Assembly: GCF_004210375.1 (NCBI RefSeq)
Contig: NC_134834.1
Coordinates: 137,859,009 to 137,923,008, forward strand
Source of the DNA: Tachypleus tridentatus
Lineage: Eukaryota; Arthropoda; Merostomata; Xiphosura; Limulidae
Direction: 5' to 3'
Length of the DNA stretch: 64,000 nucleotides
Each line of letters begins with the position of its first letter. Position 1 is the first letter of the stretch. Made by a program: the position numbers and the translations under genes. Below, in pieces: positions 61,518-64,000 of the stretch. The notes under the pieces were generated by a model. It made no database searches. It was given only the letters and a program-made list of their open reading frames with translations, and was not told where the DNA came from.

Positions 61518-62673
61518 TACTCTTCAAAAACAGAAACGCAAAAGGCAAAATTTGAGACACATTGTTAACAAGTTTATTCCGGGTAGTTCTGTATGACATG
61601 TGTGAAACTTTGCACATTCACTGCTGAACATCCAAAGTCTGCAAAGGCGAAGTCCACGCTCACTAGTTGAAGTTTAACGTCACTTAACGTCAATAACGAG
61701 TATGCCCCCCGTCAGCATCAATAACTGCTTGGCATTTCCTGCCCATGGAAGCGATGAGATGACGAATCACATCCTGTGGAATGGCTGTCCACTCAGCCTG
61801 CAAAGCTGCTGCAAGCTGAGGTAGAGTCTGCTGTTGAGGTTGTCGCCGTCGCAGACGTCGGTCCAACTCGTTCCAAAGATGTTCGATGGGGTTTAAATCT
61901 GGTGATCTGGAGGGCCAGGGAAGAACGTTGATGTTGTTGTGTCTCAAGAAGACAGTGGTGAGTCGGGCTGTGTGAGGACGGGCGTTGTCATGTTGAAAAA
62001 CGTCGTTGACGTTCACCATGATGGGTTGCACATGGGCCTAAGAGTCTCGTCGACGGTTGCGTACGGTCTCATCGGAAATCCTACGCAGCCCTGGTATGGT
62101 TGAGGCAGTAGACGTCGCAGTAGTGGTCCTATCCCGAAGGTGACGTAACCGAATGTAGCGATCTTGTGCGGGCGTGGTCACACGAGGTCTGCCAGATCGT
62201 GGACGGTCACGAGTTGATCCATGTTGTTGGTGACAATTCCATAGCCTTGTGATGGTGCTTGGGTGGACATTCACAGCTCTGGCAATATCTGATCGAGATT
62301 CGCCTGCTTCCAAGCGACCAATGGCGTTGTTGCGTTGTGCTTCAGTCAGTCTTGGCGTAACTGTATTGTGTGTCGGTGGCTTAACACTGGGCTATGGAAA
62401 CCGAGAACCCGGTTTTTATAGGGATTTTGCACATGTTGCACTTGCAGAACATGTATATCTCTCAAACAAATTTATTGGACACGCATGCGTTTTGGCGAAA
62501 AATCCGATGTTTTCCTCCGTTTTCAAAGTGCACAACTTTTATTGTCATTTTGGTCTGACAATCAGTGCCTTAACACGTTTAACATCACATACTCTTAGCT
62601 TGTAACGTTATTACATATATTTCTCTTGAAAATAACAAATATATCCCTTTTGCGTTTCTTTTTTTGAAGAGTA
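61518..62673 (-). mobile_element. Tc1-like transposon with central deletion
   Basis: 1,156 bp, TA on both sides (61516-61517 and 62674-62675). Inverted ends TACTCTTCAAAAA then GAAACGCAAAAGG (about 28 bp). Intact relatives should be longer; the deleted part is the middle of the transposase. Confidence 0.92.
61690..62360 (-). pseudogene. Tc1-like transposase lacking the first catalytic Asp
   Basis: The minus strand encodes TPRLTEAQRNNAIGRLEAG, NVHPSTITRLWNCHQQHGST, RPRSGRPRVTTPAQD and RISDETVRNRRRDS (the two helix-turn-helix domains). A single in-frame TAG at 62038-62040 follows, then the same frame continues NDVFQHDNARPHTARL and WPSRSPDLNPIEHLW (Asp and Glu 34 residues apart) to the end at 61690. 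About 120-130 residues holding the first Asp (FSDE-type block) are missing. It cannot catalyse transposition but would retain DNA binding if read through. No ATG was found in frame upstream. Confidence 0.87.
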
Positions 62674-62675
62674 TA

Positions 62676-63365
62676 TTAGAAAACAATGTGCTAGACGACT
62701 ACAAAATGTGAAAATCAGGTTACCTATTGCTAAATAGTTAGGAAGGACATAAATATTACTGGAGAGGTTGCCATGTGGTTGTTAATGACATCAAAATGTT
62801 AGTTGCCGCCAGCAGCGAGCTTTAAAATTTGCCGCCCCAGCCCAAATTCATTTTGTAGCCCTTTTGGTTTCTCACATTTGTTTTGTTTTTCACGTTTCAT
62901 TTTAAGAGTTCACATTTATAAGTTTTCTGTTCATATTTCGGTGCAGATATCAGTATATTTTATTCGTTAAGACATATGCATTCCATATTTTTAAATTTGT
63001 ATTTATAGTTGTTCATGTTATATTTACGATATAAGTAGTCACAACTTTTCAAATATTTCTACATTTCTTGTATTTATTATAATGTCATAATTGCTAAAAT
63101 ACCAAAAGCAGTTGGTTTTGCTTCTAAAATATCTTATCTACTGTAATTGTTTAGTCTTTTTCAAAAGAGAAAAAAAGTCTCTTTGCAGTAAAAGTGTCGC
63201 AACTGTGGATACATAAAATATCTTAGTCATGTCCCAGTTTCGATATACACACTGCAAAGTTTTATTCTGAACTATTTTACTCATATTGTTAGTTTGATTC
63301 CTTTCTATATTTTCAATTTTTAAATAACTTGGAAATAAAGACATTCGTTTCTAATAGATTTCTTC
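62676..63365. other. No gene seen
   Basis: AT-rich, with a short GC-richer patch near 62808-62845 (TTGCCGCCCCAGCCC). Nothing else. Confidence 0.4.
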
Positions 63366-63375
63366 AAACATTTTT

Positions 63376-63454
63376 GTGTGTTTTTTTTCTTATAGCAAAG
63401 CCACAAAGGACTATCTGCTCAGCCCACCGAGGGGAATCGAACCCCTGATTTTAG
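63376..63454 (-). mobile_element. 5'-truncated T2 SINE
   Basis: Tail, middle and B box (GGGGAATCGAACCCC) are intact and the copy ends at GATTTTAG, lacking the anticodon arm and 5' head. Duplication AAACATTTTT at 63366-63375 and 63455-63464 shows truncation at insertion. Confidence 0.9.
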
Positions 63455-63464
63455 AAACATTTTT

Positions 63465-64000
63465 GAAATACTCTTAAAGATTCTCAGCAGACACCAGAAT
63501 TTTTATTCTGAAATTATGTTTAATAGTCGATTACAGGTGGCGCCACTGAATTAGATCCGCACGTGACGTAATTTTGACATTATATTTGCACCCTGTGAAT
63601 GAAGAAAAATAATGTTCTCCGTGACGAGAAACGGAAGCGAAACATGCAAATCATTACCCTTATTTCAAATCTACATGAACATAGGATAAAAATTCCTCGA
63701 AGTTCGGGGTTGCAAATTGCGTAACAAAACGTTTTTCATGTATCATATAAGCAAAATTTCAATTATAATATGATGTTAAATAATAACATAAATTATCGTT
63801 CAAATTTTTATATACTTCAGTTATTTTATTAAGTTCAAATTGCAGGCGACCTAATGTTATAGTTTCTAATCTAAATGTTTATATTCTCGAGTTTAATAAG
63901 ATTGCAGTTTTGGTTTCAGTTTTCGCAGTTCTTGAGTTCATTATGCATCACAATGTCCCATTAAAATTTAAAAAATGAACATAAGAGGGCACATACACAG
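63465..64000. other. No gene seen
   Basis: AT-rich right edge of the window; no feature supported. Confidence 0.4.

Overview
The window is AT-rich animal nuclear DNA with a single clear host gene and a dense, layered load of transposable elements. No bacterial operons, rRNA genes or CRISPR arrays were seen. The mix of tRNA-derived SINEs, Tc1/mariner, Penelope-like, DIRS-like, Ty3/gypsy and Tx1-type LINE elements points to an arthropod. The style of the dominant SINE family makes me think of a chelicerate, possibly a horseshoe crab; that is from memory and was not checked.

Host gene: an intact 165-codon ORF at 1812-2309 (+) encodes a homologue of SREK1-interacting protein 1, a small zinc-knuckle splicing-factor partner. 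It lies in one uninterrupted exon.

Layout. 0-5 kb: SREK1IP1 and its AT-rich flanks. 5-9.3 kb: a Penelope-like tail and two decayed Ty3/gypsy pol fragments on opposite strands (integrase -, reverse transcriptase +). 9.9-17 kb: degenerate AT-rich repeats, a Penelope-like remnant (-) with a GIY-YIG-like domain, and a SINE. 17.5 kb: a hairpin whose loop region holds a hammerhead-ribozyme-like core. 18.6-23.7 kb: a cluster of gypsy gag (+), DIRS-like RT/RNase H (-) and Penelope-like RT (+). 24.8-31.3 kb: two SINEs, the second split by an apparently full-length 5.4-kb Tx1-type LINE inserted in the anticodon arm of its tRNA-like head. 33.2-35 kb: a decayed CR1-like LINE (-) and a palindromic MITE. 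40.5-43.1 kb: a 1,100-bp direct duplication whose two copies are separated by a 385-bp piece copied from 25.0-25.4 kb. 43.5-46.9 kb: SINEs and gypsy gag. 48.4-51.2 kb: a deleted Tc1 element and a mariner carrying a nested mini-piggyBac. 51.5-64 kb: many SINEs and two more Tc1-like elements, one with very long inverted repeats and one with a central deletion.

Two abundant tRNA-derived SINE families (T1, Thr-anticodon-like; T2, Val-anticodon-like) and one copy of a third (T3) share a similar 3' end, which suggests one common LINE partner. A T1 sub-type at two loci has swapped that tail for a different 100-113-bp tail. Nearly all transposon ORFs are broken by stops, frameshifts or deletions. Nothing here was checked by database search.
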